Origin: Planctomycetota bacterium
GTDB taxonomy: Bacteria; Planctomycetota; Phycisphaerae; UBA1845; PWPN01
Reading direction: 5' to 3'
DNA length: 14,530 bases
Assembly: GCA_016209665.1 (NCBI GenBank)
Contig: JACQVT010000305.1
Location: 1 to 14,530 of the forward strand
Shown here: positions 1 through 7,671 of the stretch, one piece after another
How positions within the stretch are numbered: position 1 is the first letter of the stretch
Layout of the letters: every line of letters begins with the position of its first letter
Program-made: the position numbers and the translations under genes
The notes under the pieces: generated by a model
The model's input: the letters and a program-made list of their open reading frames with translations, nothing else
Database searches by the model: none
Told to the model about the DNA's origin: nothing

Positions 1-282
1 ATGTACCAACGGGACTTCTTCGATCACGTCAATCCCGACGGCAACGGACCCGACGACCGGGCCGTCGCCGCCGGCTTCTGCCGGATGCGGATGATCGGTG
101 AGAACATCGCCTGGAACTACCCCGATGTCGCCGCCGTCCAAGACGGCTGGGAAGACAGCCCCGGCCACCGGGCCAACATGGTCAACGACGGTTTCCGCTA
201 CTACGTCGGCATGGGCTACTACGACTCCCCCAACGGCCCCTATTACGTCCAACTCTTCGGCGACGTATTCCCCGAGAACTGA
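1..282 (+). CDS. CAP/SCP-like extracellular domain protein, 3' fragment
   Basis: The 93 visible residues form the C-terminal part of a CAP (SCP/PR1/Ag5) domain. The family marks are present: FFDHVNPDG at 6-14, with His9 as the first cleft histidine; GENIA at 33-37, with Glu34; SPGHRANM at 53-60, with His56 as the second cleft histidine; and YYVQLFG at 81-87, the usual final strand. Bacterial CAP proteins are normally exported. Their biochemical role is mostly unknown, and lipid, metal or glycan binding have been proposed for various members. The reading frame is open at the window edge. The first ATG probably lies inside the domain, because members normally have a helix and a signal peptide before the FFDH motif, so the true start is upstream. 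The stop is at 280-282, and no intrinsic terminator is evident after it. The family call is firm; the function is not. Confidence 0.85.
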   Translation: MYQRDFFDHVNPDGNGPDDRAVAAGFCRMRMIGENIAWNYPDVAAVQDGWEDSPGHRANMVNDGFRYYVGMGYYDSPNGPYYVQLFGDVFPEN

Positions 283-755
283 CGTCCAGGCACGCCCGAT
301 TGCCCGTCAACCCGGCTGCCGCGTAAAACCCCCGCTGGTGCGATTGAGGGCGGCAGGATAGCCGGCGAAAACACTCGCCGCGGCACCGCAATGCCCCGTC
401 CACTTCCAGTCCAGGTTGAAGGGGTGCTCCTTGAAGATCTCGCCGCTGTCGAACGCCCCTCGCCATGGACTCCCCAAGTCGTGTTGCCCGCTTGCGGATA
501 ACAGGCGGTCACGTTGGCGAACCGGACGCACCCGAGGTCCGTGGTCGGCCGATGCCGTCGGCCGCGCCCTGTGAAAGCGGCGCACCGGCGGAAATGTCGA
601 CAACCGCATCCCACGCCGGGCGAGCTGGCGGAGTGACGCACGGTTGGACCAATCCACGGGCCTGCGGCGCCGGAACCAATGGGTCATGCGAGCGTTGTAC
701 GACCCTGTCGGCGTTCAGCATCCAGCCTCGTTACACCAAGAATTCCATTGTTCGA
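283..755. other. Intergenic stretch without a supported gene
   Basis: No open frame here has a ribosome binding site, recognisable domain or consistent codon use along its length. The open frames present overlap each other in several phases, as expected in GC-rich DNA. A short minus-strand segment at roughly 400-450 has coding-like codon choice, but it cannot be assigned to a family. No terminator hairpin with a T-tract is seen after the CAP-like gene. Confidence 0.6.
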
Positions 756-784
756 TTGACACACGGGGGTGAAAGCCGTATAGT
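756..784 (+). promoter_or_regulatory. Near-consensus sigma-70 promoter
   Basis: TTGACA at 756-761 matches the -35 consensus at six of six bases. It is followed by a 17-bp spacer and TATAGT at 779-784, a five-of-six match to the -10 consensus. An interrupted palindrome, ATAGT-CC-ACTAT at 780-791, covers the -10 and the expected start point near 790-792, so a dimeric repressor could bind there. The first gene downstream on this strand starts at 1172, which would give a leader of about 380 nt. Either that leader is regulatory or the promoter serves a short untranslated transcript. The base match is visible; promoter activity is inferred. Confidence 0.6.
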
Positions 785-791
785 CCACTAT

Positions 792-1171
792 GCGTTTCGG
801 GCAGGCTCGGTTCGATTAGATTCAGGTCTTAGGTTTCGCGTCATGGAGGGGCCGTCCGTGCGCGGAGTGAATGTCGATTAGGTCAGATCCGGTCGGTTGG
901 CTGGAGGCGTCGGGCATGAGGCCGGCGGCCAGCAGCCAGCAGTTGGGGCGCGCAGTTGCGCGCGCCGGCGGGGAACCCGGACATTCCGCACGTGCCGAGC
1001 TGATCCGCCTTCGACGCTGACGGACGAGGGTGTTTCAATCACCAGGCCGTGAGGCCCAAGGCCCAACGGCCGGCGGTTTTCGGGGAGACCCATCGTGGTA
1101 TCACGATGACGTCATTCCGCTTTGCGGAGGGACGGTACGCATTTCTTGGGGAAACAAAAGGAGAACGGGCC
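792..1171 (+). other. Long putative leader with several small palindromes
   Basis: This 380-nt stretch separates the 756-784 promoter from the large secreted-protein gene. It contains a GCGCGC-AGTT-GCGCGC hairpin at 948-963, a CATCGTG-GTAT-CACGATG inverted repeat at 1091-1108, the perfect 10-bp palindrome ATGACGTCAT at 1106-1115 overlapping it, and a small CCGC-TTT-GCGG hairpin at 1117-1127. None has a T-tract. I do not recognise a known riboswitch class. ATG codons in frame with the downstream gene occur from 1049, but they lack a ribosome binding site as good as the one at 1156-1164. Confidence 0.4.
1156..1164 (+). promoter_or_regulatory. Ribosome binding site that fixes the start at 1172
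   Basis: AAAAGGAGA lies 7 nt before the ATG at 1172. It decides against the in-frame ATG at 1049. Starting at 1172 also places a basic n-region and hydrophobic core at the very N-terminus, as a signal peptide requires. Confidence 0.8.
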
Positions 1172-4100
1172 ATGAACGCAGGATGGTGGAGACGGATGGT
1201 CGTTGTCTGGGCGGCGGCCCTGGTGCCGCCCGGTGCCGGAGTCTTCGGCAACCCGCACTTTCTGATCGACTCGAAGGAGGAGTGGGAGGCGGCGATGGGC
1301 GAGGGAAAAATCCAGCCCATGACCTCGGCGGAGTGGGGAGCGTACATGAACCAATGGATGGCCCACCTGCAGGAGGGGACCACCTACCCCTCCAATCAGT
1401 TCCGGCCGCCAGTGCTGCCGACGGGGCAACTCTACGTCTATGGCGGGGGCGGGGCGGGATGGCCCGCCGACGCCGGTTTGGTGATGCTCTGGCAGCACTC
1501 GATGACCGCCGGCAATTATTCCAGTGCCTGGAAGTATGACTACCGGGGTGACCCGGATCTATCCAACGTGACGATCACGGTGACGGTGACACCGCCGCAG
1601 TTCGGCCTGAGCGGCCAGATCAACACCGTCTCGTTCGGAATCCGGGACATCAACGGCTTCATCCGCGCCTGGCACTGGAATTGCGGTCCCGGCGGCCTGC
1701 CCTGGAACGTCCCGACGACCATTACAATCAACACAGCAATCGCGGGGCTGGCGGCGGCCAACCCGGTGGCCACCGGTTACATGAGTCACCCGCTGGTGAA
1801 CCTGGCCAACGCGATGTTCCTTCTGGCGGACGAGAACTGCCAGTGGGTGGGTGGACCGATGCCGGCCCCGCCGCCAGGGGGGCAGATCCCAGGAGTCTGG
1901 AACTACTGGCACAACATCATCGTCAGTCCGAACATCCCGCCGAAGGGGTGCGATCCCACGAAGTGGAGCCAGCCGGTGGTGGAGTATCTGCCGGGACTGA
2001 ATCCTCCGCTATTCTACGGGTGGGACGAAAAGTCGGACTACTTCCAGCCGCCCATCGTGGCCGACGACTGGCTGTGCACGACGGATAAGCCGGTGACGGA
2101 CATTCACTGGTGGGGCTCGTTCCTCGGATGGAGTCAACCCTCTCCGCCGCCATTGCCGCAGGCGTTCCACATCGCGATATGGACGGACGTGCCGGCGGGC
2201 GCGGACCTGAAGTTCAGCCACCCCGGCACGCTGATCTGGCAGGTGTTCTGCACGAACTACCGCTGGAACTTCGCGGGCTACGACCGGGACCCGCGGATGC
2301 CGAACACGGACTGGAATGAGGCCTGCTTCCAGTTCAACCAGGACCTGTTGCCCGACGAGTACTTCTATCAGCAGCCGGGTCCGAACGGCCAGAACGTCTA
2401 CTGGCTGAGCATTGCCGCGATCTACACCGCGCCGACACAGTTCCCGTGGGGCTGGAAGACTCGGCCGCACTATTTCAACGATGACGCGGTGCGAATCTGG
2501 TTCACCGGACCCACTTGGCCGCCGACGATCGGGAGCCGGTGGATCGAGGGTCAGCCGATCGAGTATCCCGACGGTACCTCGTGGGACCTGGCATTCGAGC
2601 TGACCACGAAGAAGAAATGGCATCAGCCGCCGGATCTGTCGACGGACGGGATCGACGTCAAGGCGACACGACCCAACATCCTGGCCGACGACTTCCTGTG
2701 CACCAAGCCGACGCTCATCACGGACGTGACGGTCTGGGGTTCGTGGAGGGACGATCAGCTTCCGTCTCGCGATCCGAGCAACGTGGCGTTCACGCTGAGC
2801 ATTCACAGCGACATACCGGATCCCGACGGGCCGACGGGGCCGGCCTACAGCATGCCGGGGCAGACCCTGTGGCACAAGTTCTTCCCACCGGGCACGTTCA
2901 AGGTTCGCCGGTACGCGGACAACATCGACGAGGGATGGTGGGATCCGGCGATTGCGACCGCCGGGTACATCTTCCCCGGCGACCACGTCTGCTGGCAGTA
3001 CGACTTCCTCATCGACCCGATCGAGGCGTTCTGTCAGCGTGGCAGCGCCGCCCAGCCGATCGTGTACTGGCTGGACCTTCAGGCGGCACCCCAGGCCATT
3101 GGGGTCGCCGGCTGCCTAGTCGCCGACAAAGGCACCGGGACGGCCGATCTGCCCCCTATAGGCTGTGAGTATCCGACACCGTACGACGACATGAGAATCG
3201 TCGATGGCCTGAAGCCCGGCGACACCATCGAGATCGACGCAACCCATGGAAACTTCTCATGCCCGGGTGGCGGCGGCGGCGGCAGCGTTTGCTCAGTCCT
3301 GATGCCTCCTGGGATTTGCGAACAACCCGGCGGATCGCTTGGCGGCCACCGGCAATGCTTCGACTCCCTGCTCATGATGCCCATGATGGGCACCGGCTCG
3401 CTGGCCGCCTTCAACCGCATGATCCAGATGCCCATGTCGTGCGAGACCCACACGGCCCCGCGGATGCCGGGGAATCCCGTCCAGTCGTTCGACACCGACA
3501 TGTTCCGGATGTTCGGACAGGCGATCGGAGATCCGGACTTCGACCTGCTGCGAATCACGGCCGGAACGGACTTCGGCATGCCCAGCCCGGGCCATACCAC
3601 ACTCACGCAGCAGGGCGGCGGCAACTGGGCGGTGGACAGCTTCTTCGACATCACGTACCGGATTGACTTCGTCGGCGCTCCGGGCGGGCCGCTGTCCGGG
3701 ATGTCCGGTTCGACCACCGGCACGATCCGCTTCCAGATCGTCGGCACGGCGACCAACCCCGAGTTCGGCTGGAAGACGTCGCAGTGCCATTGGAACGACG
3801 ACGCGGTCTGGGGCCAGGGCGTCGAGCCCTATCCGGGACCGTGGGGAGAGCTTCGTTACCCACCGGGGCATCGGCTGTATCCGCAGTCGCTGGATCTGGC
3901 GTTTGCCATCGATGGGGACCTGCCCTGCCAGGAGCCGGAGCGTGACTGGGGCGATGCTCCCGATCCGACGTACCCGACACTGGCCGCCAGCGCCGGGGCC
4001 AACCACGTGATCGTTCCTGGGATGTTCCTGGGGGCGACCATCGATGCCGAGACCGATGGCCAACCCAACGCCGACGCTACGGGCGATGACGTGGCGGGCG

Positions 4101-5161
4101 TGGACGATGAGGACGGAGTCGTCTTCCTGACCTCGATCGCCCGCGGCAAGACGGTGAAGGTCGACGTGACGGCCTCGGCGCCGGGCATGCTCGACGCCTG
4201 GATGGACTTCAACCGCAACGGCAGTTGGGCCGATGCCGGCGAGCAGATCTTTGCCAGCACGCCGCTGGCTGCTGGGGTCAATAGCCTGTCGTTTGTGGTG
4301 CCGACAACGGCCAAGGTGGGACGGACGTTCTCGCGCTGGCGGTACAGCAGCGCGGGCGGACTGCCGTTCACCGGACCGGCCGCCGACGGCGAGGTCGAGG
4401 ATTACATCGTCACCATCGTGCCCGCCAAGATCATCAGGCGGCACGTCTTCTACAACCAGTCGTTCTTCGACGGCAACAAGATCGCCATCGATCCGGCTCC
4501 CATCGCCGGCGCCAACAACGACGACGCCGACGCGATCGACACCGGCGGCACCATGACCTACCCGGGCGGGAGTCCGCCGGACGTCACCTACGCGGCCAAG
4601 GCGCCGCTCATGGTGGCTGGCGGGATGGCGACGCACGCCAACTGGACCGGCTACAACAAGGGTATCAACGGGCTGATCTACGACGTTGAGAACCCCAGCC
4701 GCGCCCCGGTGATGGCGGACTTCACCTTCCACAACATCGGCAAGGCCGGTACGGTCGTGCCGGGACCGGGCAATGTGGTCATCCCCACCGGCTTCCTGGT
4801 GCAGGCGGGCCTGGGTGCCGGCGGTTCGGACCGCGTCATCATCACGTTCGCCAACGGCGCCGTCCTGAGCGCGTGGCTGCAAGTGGACATCGGCACCGGC
4901 TTTGGCCTGGAACTCCCTGAGACCCACTGGTGGGGCAACGCCGACGGCGATACCGGCCAAGGCAACCCGCCCCCGAACGTGCTGGTGAGCCCGACGGATG
5001 AGATCTGGATCCGGACACACCCGACCACGCCATTGAACCGTTCGAAGGTGTTCGATGCCTGCGATGTCAACAAGGACGGCCTGTCGAACCCGACGGACCA
5101 GATCTACGCTCGGACGCATCCCACCACCCCGCTCAACTGTGTGAAGATGATCGTCCGATGA
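1172..5161 (+). CDS. Large secreted modular protein with two beta-type repeats, GEVED domain and dockerin-like tail
   Basis: This is an exported protein of 1329 residues. Residues 1-26 form a signal peptide: MNAGWWRR, then the hydrophobic MVVVWAAALVPP, with cleavage probably near 23-27. Residues 27-262 are an N-terminal region I do not recognise. A repeat I associate with planctomycete secreted proteins (DUF7901-like, from memory) spans 264-479, with LFYGWDEKSDY, IVADDWLC, DIHWWGSF, WGWKTRPHYFNDDAV and DLAF motifs. A second copy starts at 480 (ILADDFLC, VTVWGSW) and runs to YWLDLQA near 638. It resumes at 864 with FGWKTSQCHWNDDAV and SLDLAF, so about 220 residues are nested inside it. That nested segment holds a Gly6 linker and several cysteines. 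A GEVED domain covers 925-1083, from DWGDAPDPTYPT to GEVEDYIVTI. The C-terminus has two SPTDEI/NPTDQI-x3-RTHPTTPLN units (1273-1289, 1306-1322) around a DVNKDG calcium-loop-like motif (1298-1303). An adhesive or surface role is likely, but no catalytic motif is visible. The gene is monocistronic and ends at a terminator. Confidence 0.85.
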   Translation: MNAGWWRRMVVVWAAALVPPGAGVFGNPHFLIDSKEEWEAAMGEGKIQPMTSAEWGAYMNQWMAHLQEGTTYPSNQFRPPVLPTGQLYVYGGGGAGWPADAGLVMLWQHSMTAGNYSSAWKYDYRGDPDLSNVTITVTVTPPQFGLSGQINTVSFGIRDINGFIRAWHWNCGPGGLPWNVPTTITINTAIAGLAAANPVATGYMSHPLVNLANAMFLLADENCQWVGGPMPAPPPGGQIPGVWNYWHNIIVSPNIPPKGCDPTKWSQPVVEYLPGLNPPLFYGWDEKSDYFQPPIVADDWLCTTDKPVTDIHWWGSFLGWSQPSPPPLPQAFHIAIWTDVPAGADLKFSHPGTLIWQVFCTNYRWNFAGYDRDPRMPNTDWNEACFQFNQDLLPDEYFYQQPGPNGQNVYWLSIAAIYTAPTQFPWGWKTRPHYFNDDAVRIWFTGPTWPPTIGSRWIEGQPIEYPDGTSWDLAFELTTKKKWHQPPDLSTDGIDVKATRPNILADDFLCTKPTLITDVTVWGSWRDDQLPSRDPSNVAFTLSIHSDIPDPDGPTGPAYSMPGQTLWHKFFPPGTFKVRRYADNIDEGWWDPAIATAGYIFPGDHVCWQYDFLIDPIEAFCQRGSAAQPIVYWLDLQAAPQAIGVAGCLVADKGTGTADLPPIGCEYPTPYDDMRIVDGLKPGDTIEIDATHGNFSCPGGGGGGSVCSVLMPPGICEQPGGSLGGHRQCFDSLLMMPMMGTGSLAAFNRMIQMPMSCETHTAPRMPGNPVQSFDTDMFRMFGQAIGDPDFDLLRITAGTDFGMPSPGHTTLTQQGGGNWAVDSFFDITYRIDFVGAPGGPLSGMSGSTTGTIRFQIVGTATNPEFGWKTSQCHWNDDAVWGQGVEPYPGPWGELRYPPGHRLYPQSLDLAFAIDGDLPCQEPERDWGDAPDPTYPTLAASAGANHVIVPGMFLGATIDAETDGQPNADATGDDVAGVDDEDGVVFLTSIARGKTVKVDVTASAPGMLDAWMDFNRNGSWADAGEQIFASTPLAAGVNSLSFVVPTTAKVGRTFSRWRYSSAGGLPFTGPAADGEVEDYIVTIVPAKIIRRHVFYNQSFFDGNKIAIDPAPIAGANNDDADAIDTGGTMTYPGGSPPDVTYAAKAPLMVAGGMATHANWTGYNKGINGLIYDVENPSRAPVMADFTFHNIGKAGTVVPGPGNVVIPTGFLVQAGLGAGGSDRVIITFANGAVLSAWLQVDIGTGFGLELPETHWWGNADGDTGQGNPPPNVLVSPTDEIWIRTHPTTPLNRSKVFDACDVNKDGLSNPTDQIYARTHPTTPLNCVKMIVR

Positions 5162-5207
5162 GCGGGTGAGTGGCTCTGAGGCAGTGTGTTGAGAAACGAG
5201 AGACCAT

Positions 5208-5242
5208 GGCCGGAGCCGGAGAATCCCGGCTCCGGCCTTTTT
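5208..5242 (+). terminator. Strong intrinsic terminator
   Basis: GGCCGGAGCCGG (5208-5219) and CCGGCTCCGGCC (5226-5237) form a perfect 12-bp stem with a 6-nt loop (AGAATC). Five T residues (5238-5242) follow. It lies 46 nt after the stop of the large secreted-protein gene and would end its transcript. In the opposite direction there is no T-tract, so it should not act efficiently on the convergent gene. Confidence 0.9.
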
Positions 5243-5385
5243 CGATGCCGGGACGAGCCGACCGCTGATTCATGTGAACCGGGCGAAGCAGCCCCAGGCC
5301 ATCGCCGACCCGTTGCCGACGGCCTGTCCGGCGACACGCCCGGTGCGGCGGCGACTACCGGGGACTCGGATTGACGGGCCGGCGG

Positions 5386-6963
5386 TCAATGAGTGTGCAC
5401 CAGCGCCGGCTGCGGCTTGCCGGCGGCCCCGGAGCGCCCCGGGGGGCCGGCGGTCGGCGGTTCGTGGAAAATCGCGCGGTTGCGGCCCGTCTCCTTGGCC
5501 TCGTAGAGGCACTTGTCGGCCCGGGCGATGAGATCGGCGGGCGTGGCATCGGCCGCGTGGGCGCCCAGGAGGGCCACGCCGATGCTCACGGTGACGCTGA
5601 GCTGCCGTTGCTGGAAGGGGATCCGAAGCTGCTGGATGCCGAGCCGGATGCTCTCAGCCAAGCGGCGGAGTTCGTCGGCCGAGGCATCGGTGACGACGAC
5701 GGCGAACTCCTCACCCCCGTAGCGGGCGGCGAGGCGGCGCTCGCCGTTGAGCCCCTTGAGGTGCTGGCCCACCAGCCGCAGGGCGCTGTCGCCCGTCTGA
5801 TGCCCGAAGGTGTCGTTGAGTCGCTTGAACCGGTCAATGTCCAGGAGCAGCAGGCCGACGGGGCTTTCCGGGCCGTTACGCTCGCCACACGACCTGGCCA
5901 AGTGCTCTTCGAACGCGATGCGGTTGGCGATGCCGGTAAGGCCGTCGGTCGTGGCCTTCTGGGCGAGATTCTGATTCTCGTGGTGAAGCTCCTTCTCCCG
6001 AACCGCCAACTGGGCCCGCTCCAGTTCGGCGGCCATGGTCAGTTTGGCGAGCTGGACGACCGCCTCGGCCTGGATCTCCTTGTAGGAACGGGCGGCACCG
6101 ATGTCGATCGACCACGTGGCGGCCATCTCCTCCACCTCCTGCTGGAGGACGCTGAGCAGGTCCTGAAGCTGCTGGTCGGTGATGGGCACGAGCTTGGGAA
6201 CGTGGGCCCGGACGATCGGCAGTTGGCTCGCGCCGCCCGCGGAACAGAACAGGTCGGCGATGAGGACGGCCGCCCCGAGGATGGGCACGAGCGTGTTCCC
6301 GCTGGCCTGGGTGATCTTGAGCAGTTCGTCCGGCTCGCGGTGGTGAACGGCGATGGCCTTGACCATGCGCTCGGGGAGCCCCCAGGTGTCGAGCAGGAGA
6401 CTGGAGAACGTCTCGTGGGTCGCCCCGAAGTGCTGGTGCTCGACGACATGGACGGGAACGGCCGCCGTCTGGGACTCGGCCAGGACCTCGCGATAGGCGT
6501 CCTTGTTGGCGTGGAAGGCGGCCAGGGTGCCGATGTCGCACAGCAGGGCGGCGACGAACAGTTCGTCCGCCTGGCAGCCGGGCAGGTGTTGGGCGAGCAG
6601 CCGGGCGGCCACGGTACAAGTGAGTGAGTGCCGCCAGTACATCTGGTAGTCAAATCCGCCCGGCTCTTTCCCCTGACTGGCCTCGACGAGGGAGAACGTG
6701 AGAGCCATGACCTTGACGGTGCGCAGGCCGAGGATCACCACGGCCTGCTGAAGGGAAGATATCTGCCGAGGCATCCCGAACAGCGATGAGTTGGCGACCT
6801 TGAGAATCTTGCTGGTCAGGGCGGGGTCGTGCTCGATCACCCTGGCGATCTCGGCCACGGAAGCGCCGTCCCCATGCGTCAGTTGAAGCACTTGCACGGC
6901 CACGGTCGGTAGGGATGGAAGGTTCTCCGCAAGGCGAATCTTGTCAAGAATGGAACTGCTCAT
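5386..6963 (-). CDS. HDOD-GGDEF signalling protein, probable diguanylate cyclase
   Basis: This is a 525-residue cytoplasmic protein with no signal peptide or membrane segment. An HDOD domain covers about 12-215 (ENLPSLPTV, IEHDPALTSKILKVANSS, AVVILGLRTVK). At 142-143 it reads Cys-Asp where catalytic HD proteins have His-Asp, as is usual for non-catalytic HDOD domains. A probable coiled coil at 295-338 leads into a GGDEF domain at about 339-500. That domain has DGLTGIANR (340-348), the metal-binding Asp375 and Asp377 of DIDRFK, and an intact GGEEF at 416-420, so it should convert two GTP to cyclic di-GMP. The inhibitory RxxD site is absent: the aligned residues are GERR (408-411). The last 25 residues form a Gly/Pro-rich tail. 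The start at 6963 gives the typical HDOD N-terminus, with GGGGAG about 12 nt upstream. The gene stands alone, convergent with the large secreted-protein gene and divergent from the response-regulator cluster. Confidence 0.93.
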   Translation of the reverse strand: MSSSILDKIRLAENLPSLPTVAVQVLQLTHGDGASVAEIARVIEHDPALTSKILKVANSSLFGMPRQISSLQQAVVILGLRTVKVMALTFSLVEASQGKEPGGFDYQMYWRHSLTCTVAARLLAQHLPGCQADELFVAALLCDIGTLAAFHANKDAYREVLAESQTAAVPVHVVEHQHFGATHETFSSLLLDTWGLPERMVKAIAVHHREPDELLKITQASGNTLVPILGAAVLIADLFCSAGGASQLPIVRAHVPKLVPITDQQLQDLLSVLQQEVEEMAATWSIDIGAARSYKEIQAEAVVQLAKLTMAAELERAQLAVREKELHHENQNLAQKATTDGLTGIANRIAFEEHLARSCGERNGPESPVGLLLLDIDRFKRLNDTFGHQTGDSALRLVGQHLKGLNGERRLAARYGGEEFAVVVTDASADELRRLAESIRLGIQQLRIPFQQRQLSVTVSIGVALLGAHAADATPADLIARADKCLYEAKETGRNRAIFHEPPTAGPPGRSGAAGKPQPALVHTH

Positions 6964-6990
6964 ATGTGCCGTCTTCTCCCCGGTACTTGG

Positions 6991-7057
6991 CGATCCGGCC
7001 GTTCGACGGGATCGTCATTCGCGTCGGCGGAGGACGGGCATCGACGCTCCGCCGACG
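6991..7057 (-). promoter_or_regulatory. Two inverted repeats upstream of the HDOD-GGDEF gene
   Basis: The first is CGATCC/GGATCG (6991-6996 and 7009-7014), with 12 nt between the arms. The second is a perfect 11-bp pair, CGTCGGCGGAG/CTCCGCCGACG (7022-7032 and 7047-7057), with a 14-nt loop. Both lie within 100 nt upstream of the HDOD-GGDEF start at 6963. Neither has a T-tract, so they look more like operator sites or leader structure than terminators. The symmetry is visible; a regulatory role is inferred. Confidence 0.4.
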
Positions 7058-7416
7058 AGATGCTCCGGACCAGGCCCCACGCTCACTCCGATTGAGCGGG
7101 TACTGATGTCCCCTTAGCCTGGCCGGCTCTGGATCGCTTGAGAGGCGCACCTGGCGCGAGCCAACCGGCTCCTCGGCAACAGGTCGTTCGCATCTCGTAT
7201 TCCCCACCTGCGCGGCACTTTGTCGTTGGATCCCCGTCCCGGTTGTGAGTAGCCGTCGTGGGCTGCGAACGCGACTTCCCTCCAGCAATCCGCACGATGA
7301 ATCGGTTCGATTCCGCGGTTACTCCAGCTTTTTCGGTGTTGCATCATCTCGCTCGCGCGGCAACGATTACGCTGCGCGAGATGGGGCGAACCCTATTTTC
7401 CTCCGTGGCCGTCGTG

Positions 7417-7446
7417 TGGCCACCTTGCGATCGAGCTTACTATATT
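7417..7446 (+). promoter_or_regulatory. Possible promoter for the response-regulator cluster
   Basis: TGGCCA (7417-7422, four of six matches to the -35 consensus) is 18 bp before TATATT (7441-7446, five of six matches to the -10 consensus). It lies in the most AT-rich part of this gap. A start near 7453 would give a leader of about 325 nt that includes the cloverleaf element at 7672-7743. The -35 match is weak, so this is tentative. Confidence 0.3.
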
Positions 7447-7671
7447 GCAGCGGTCGAAGGGGGGAATTCCCGTCGCACGGCACCGTTTGGTGGTTTTCGG
7501 TCGCGCCCGACGGTCGGATAAGCCGCGCGGACTTCTGGAGTTGTGACGCTCGCCGGTGCTGCGGCGCGTTCCCGAGGGCGTATCGGACCCGGGCTGGACG
7601 CGCGGGCCGTGGCGGGCGACAATCCTGGGGGCCGCTGGTGCCGGCCTGGCCCCCGCGGCGCGACGGGGCGA

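Noticed and set aside
465..881. Plus-strand 138-residue open frame in the first intergenic region
   Set aside because: It has no ribosome binding site or recognisable motif, and it runs through the promoter at 756-784.
792..1171. Cyclic di-GMP or other known riboswitch in the leader of the large secreted-protein gene
   Set aside because: I looked for conserved riboswitch core motifs and found none; the palindromes present do not match a class I know.
3293..5119. Minus-strand 608-residue open frame
   Set aside because: It mirrors the large secreted-protein gene, is rich in Arg, His, Gly and Val, and shows no domain or ribosome binding site.
5371..6627. Plus-strand 418-residue open frame
   Set aside because: It is antisense to the HDOD-GGDEF gene, which has clear domains and catalytic motifs. 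The plus-strand frame has no recognisable domain and arises from GC-rich codon bias.
7258..7521. Plus-strand 87-residue open frame in the divergent gap
   Set aside because: It has no good Shine-Dalgarno sequence, no domain, and mixed codon use. It overlaps palindromes and the possible promoter.
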